Shown: in pieces, positions 62,259-64,000 of the stretch
How the letters are laid out: every line of letters begins with the position of its first letter
Numbering within the stretch: position 1 is the first letter of the stretch
Source of the DNA: Oscillospiraceae bacterium
GTDB lineage: Bacteria; Bacillota; Clostridia; Oscillospirales; Oscillospiraceae
Assembly (NCBI GenBank): GCA_902795195.1
Contig: CADBKF010000015.1
Location: 1 to 64,000 of the forward strand
Reading direction: 5' to 3'
Length of the DNA: 64,000 nucleotides
Notes under the pieces: generated by a model
Seen by the model: only the letters and a program-made list of their open reading frames with translations
What the model was told of the DNA's origin: nothing
The model's database searches: none
Translations under genes and position numbers: made by a program

Positions 62259-63620
62259 CTACGGGGTGCGTTGCAGATACGCCTTGCAGGCGCGGTTGGC
62301 TTCTTCGGCAAGCTTTGTTTCGTCGAGGCCGCACAGGCGGCCCTGCCGGACGGTGAAGCGGCCGTTTACCATCGTGTAGTCCACCGGCTGGCGGAAGCCC
62401 ACGGTGCCGAGGACGTTCTTTGGGTCCTCGAGCGCGCCGACCAGCTCGATGCGCCGGCGGTCGATCAAAAACAGGTCCGCGCACTTGCCGACGGCCAGCT
62501 GGCCGATGTCGTCTCTGCCAAGCAGGGAGGCGCTGCCGCGCGTGGCGAGCTTGAGCACGTCGTAGCCGGTGGGCGCGTCGCTGCTCCATTGCAGGCGGTG
62601 CAGCAGGTAGCACACGCGCAGCTCCTCGAGCAGATTCGAGCCGTCCTGCGAGGCCGAACCGTCCACGGCCAGGCCCACCCGGACGCCGCTCCGCAGCAGC
62701 TCGGGCACGCGGGCCACGCCGGAGGAGAGCTTCATGTTCGAGATCGGGCAGTGCGCGATGCCGGTGCCGGTCTCGGCCAGCAGCCGGATCTCATCGTCGT
62801 TGAAGTGGATGCCGTGGGCGTACCACACGTCCGGGCCGGTCCAGCCCAGGCGCTCCATATAGGCCAGCGGCCGCAGACCGAAGCGCTCGAGCGTGTAGCG
62901 CTCCTCGTCCTTCGTCTCGCACAGGTGGGTGTGCAGGCGCACGCCGCGCGCTCTTGCGAGCTTTGCCGACTCGCGCAGCAGCGTCTCGGAGACCGAGAAC
63001 GGCGAGCAGGGCGCGAAGGCCACGGTTCGCATCGAGCCGAAGCCGGGGTCATGCCAGCGGGAGACGGCGTCGTCGCAGTCGCGCAGGATCTCATCCACGG
63101 TCTGCACCACGGAGTCCGGCGGCAGGCCGCCGTCCTTTTTGCTCAGATCCATGCTGCCGCGGCTGGCGGCAAAGCGGATGCCGAGCGTGTCCGCCGCAGA
63201 AAACTGCGCCGCGAGCAGGTCGCCCGCGCCCCTGGGGAAGACATAGTGGTGGTCAAAGCAGGTGGTGCAGCCGTTTTTCATCAGCTCGCCCATGCCGGTG
63301 AGGCTGGACAGACGCACGAGCCCGGCGTCCAGATTTTTCCAGACCTCATAGAGCGCGCGCAGCCAGTCGAACAGCTCCAGCCCCTGCACCTGGGGCAGAT
63401 TCCGGGAGAACTGCTGGTACAGGTGGTGGTGCGTGTTGATGAGGCCGGGGTAGCAGAGAAAGTCGGCGCAGTCGAGCACCTCGTCGGCGGTCGTCCGGAG
63501 CGCCGGTCCGATGGCCGCGATCACCCCGTCCCGGACCAGCAGGTCCACACGCTCGTATACCCGGTCGGCCTCGTCGCAGCTGACCAGCGTCCGGATGTTT
63601 TTCAAAAGCACAGAAGCCAT
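62259..63620 (-). CDS. 8-oxoguanine deaminase-like amidohydrolase
   Basis: 453 residues, TrzN/AtzB-type amidohydrolase. The metal site is NTHHHLYQQFSRNLPQ, with THLCET, WYAHGIHFND and GLAVDGSASQDGSNLL further on; SRGSMDLSKKDGGLPPDSVV is the hallmark of the 8-oxoguanine deaminase clade. It probably deaminates an oxidised purine or a related N-heterocycle. GGAGG is 8 nt before 63620. The last three codons and TAG come from the neighbouring repeat. With ade and the nucleoside transporter it points to purine use. Confidence 0.85.
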   Translation of the reverse strand: MASVLLKNIRTLVSCDEADRVYERVDLLVRDGVIAAIGPALRTTADEVLDCADFLCYPGLINTHHHLYQQFSRNLPQVQGLELFDWLRALYEVWKNLDAGLVRLSSLTGMGELMKNGCTTCFDHHYVFPRGAGDLLAAQFSAADTLGIRFAASRGSMDLSKKDGGLPPDSVVQTVDEILRDCDDAVSRWHDPGFGSMRTVAFAPCSPFSVSETLLRESAKLARARGVRLHTHLCETKDEERYTLERFGLRPLAYMERLGWTGPDVWYAHGIHFNDDEIRLLAETGTGIAHCPISNMKLSSGVARVPELLRSGVRVGLAVDGSASQDGSNLLEELRVCYLLHRLQWSSDAPTGYDVLKLATRGSASLLGRDDIGQLAVGKCADLFLIDRRRIELVGALEDPKNVLGTVGFRQPVDYTMVNGRFTVRQGRLCGLDETKLAEEANRACKAYLQRTP

Positions 63621-63651
63621 AGATCGTACCTCCGCAAATACACTTTTGCTT

Positions 63652-63680
63652 AGTTTATCACAACTGCCGCCGCGGCGCAA
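63652..63680 (-). promoter_or_regulatory. Sigma-A promoter of the amidohydrolase gene
   Basis: Minus strand: TTGCGC (63675-63680), 17 bp, TAAACT (63652-63657) with extended TGA. Confidence 0.68.
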
Positions 63681-63685
63681 GCCCG

Positions 63686-63778
63686 ACGTGCTCAAAACCG
63701 CAAGTTTCGCGTGCTCAAAACCGCAAGTTTCGCAAGATAATCCACAACAACAGTTTCGCAAGATAATCCACAACAGCC
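63686..63778. repeat. Two successive tandem duplications
   Basis: A unit GTGCTCAAAACCGCAAGTTT occurs twice (63689, 63712) followed by a unit AGTTTCGCAAGATAATCCAC, also twice (63727, 63752). They lie between the divergent promoters at 63652 and 63783. Confidence 0.85.
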
Positions 63779-63782
63779 GCAG

Positions 63783-63811
63783 TTGCAAATGGTGCAGGAG
63801 TATGGTATAAT
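63783..63811 (+). promoter_or_regulatory. Sigma-A promoter directed out of the window
   Basis: TTGCAA (63783-63788), 17 bp, TATAAT (63806-63811) with extended TGG. It probably serves a gene to the right of the window; the leader would contain the cruciform at 63881. Confidence 0.75.
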
Positions 63812-63880
63812 CCATAATCAAGAACTCAAGTGGCTTTGTCGCATGCAGATTGAATTTGCAGAGCAGCCGCACAGAACAGT

Positions 63881-64000
63881 GTAGGGACGAGCCTTGCTCG
63901 TCCGGTGTGCGAAGCACACATCGTTTGCGTTCAGCAAACGATTGGCTCGCACCGATTTTCCTGCGGAAAATGCATCCGATCGGATGCGCGGACGAGCAAG
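63881..64000. repeat. Cruciform family B, copy 2, cut by the window end
   Basis: Begins GTAGGGACGAGCCTTGCTCG and repeats the internal hairpins of 54094-54223 (GTGTGC/GCACAC, CGTTTGC/GCAAACG, GCATCCGATCGGATGC). The closing arm runs past 64000. Confidence 0.88.

Overview
The window comes from a GC-rich, Gram-positive, spore-forming anaerobe, most likely a gut-type Clostridia of the Oscillospiraceae group (inferred from gene content, not from any search). Evidence: SpoIIE, a SpoIIQ-like M23 protein with a sigma-F-type promoter, a YlmC/YmxH sporulation protein, NrdR, ECF-type vitamin transporters, THF and cobalamin riboswitches, a complete [FeFe]-hydrogenase maturation set (TM1266-family gene, hydE, hydG, hydF), a BMP-type nucleoside ABC transporter and an F-type ATP synthase whose c subunit carries a Na+-type motif. 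No rRNA, tRNA, CRISPR array, transposase or phage gene was recognised.

Layout. 1-2165: a broken aldo/keto reductase, a flavin-binding-fold protein and a small DUF6514-like gene. 2303-6408: folate import and retention (THF riboswitch, folT, folC), then a TIGR04255-family gene whose promoter lies inside a perfect inverted repeat, and a membrane-anchored beta-lactamase-fold protein. 6537-9857: spoIIQ-like gene and an EF-G paralogue. 10129-11883: an AT-rich orphan gene unlike its surroundings. 12364-18631: an 1801-residue protein made of a Pro/Glu-rich tail joined to a P-type ATPase scaffold without its catalytic motifs, downstream of rlmB. 18775-20240: cobalamin riboswitch, DUF4430 lipoprotein and ECF S component. 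21258-24287: nrdR, threonine aldolase and a transglutaminase-like lipoprotein. 24410-31556: adenine deaminase and the nucleoside ABC transporter. 31797-33761: spoIIE. 34173-42216: the atp operon (Z-I-B-E-F-H-A-G-D-C). 42694-46976: two divergent glycosyltransferase genes, one fused to a flippase-like membrane domain. 47029-49809: putP and a DUF362 protein. 49864-53978: a folD-lspA-rluD-DUF2156-GNAT operon. 54419-56377: an SLH protein and YlmC/YmxH. 56562-56682: an orphan promoter plus terminator that could encode a small RNA. 57092-61217: hydrogenase maturation. 61471-63620: a coiled-coil membrane protein and an 8-oxoguanine-deaminase-like amidohydrolase.

The most unusual property is the intergenic DNA. 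Nearly every gap holds repeats: (i) arrays with a 7-nt period, in several sequence variants that can be phased to a common G-rich pattern; (ii) cruciform elements of at least five families with strong terminal inverted repeats and often several internal hairpins; (iii) a 208-nt dispersed unit. They lie inside operons (atp, hyd, lspA-rluD), often start exactly at stop codons, and in several genes supply the last codons. None has a transposase here.

The genes link into a few physiological themes: vitamin supply (folate and B12 under riboswitch control), purine uptake and deamination, H2 metabolism, ion-driven ATP synthesis, and entry into sporulation. Most recognisable promoters share a 17-bp spacer and an extended -10 (TGn).
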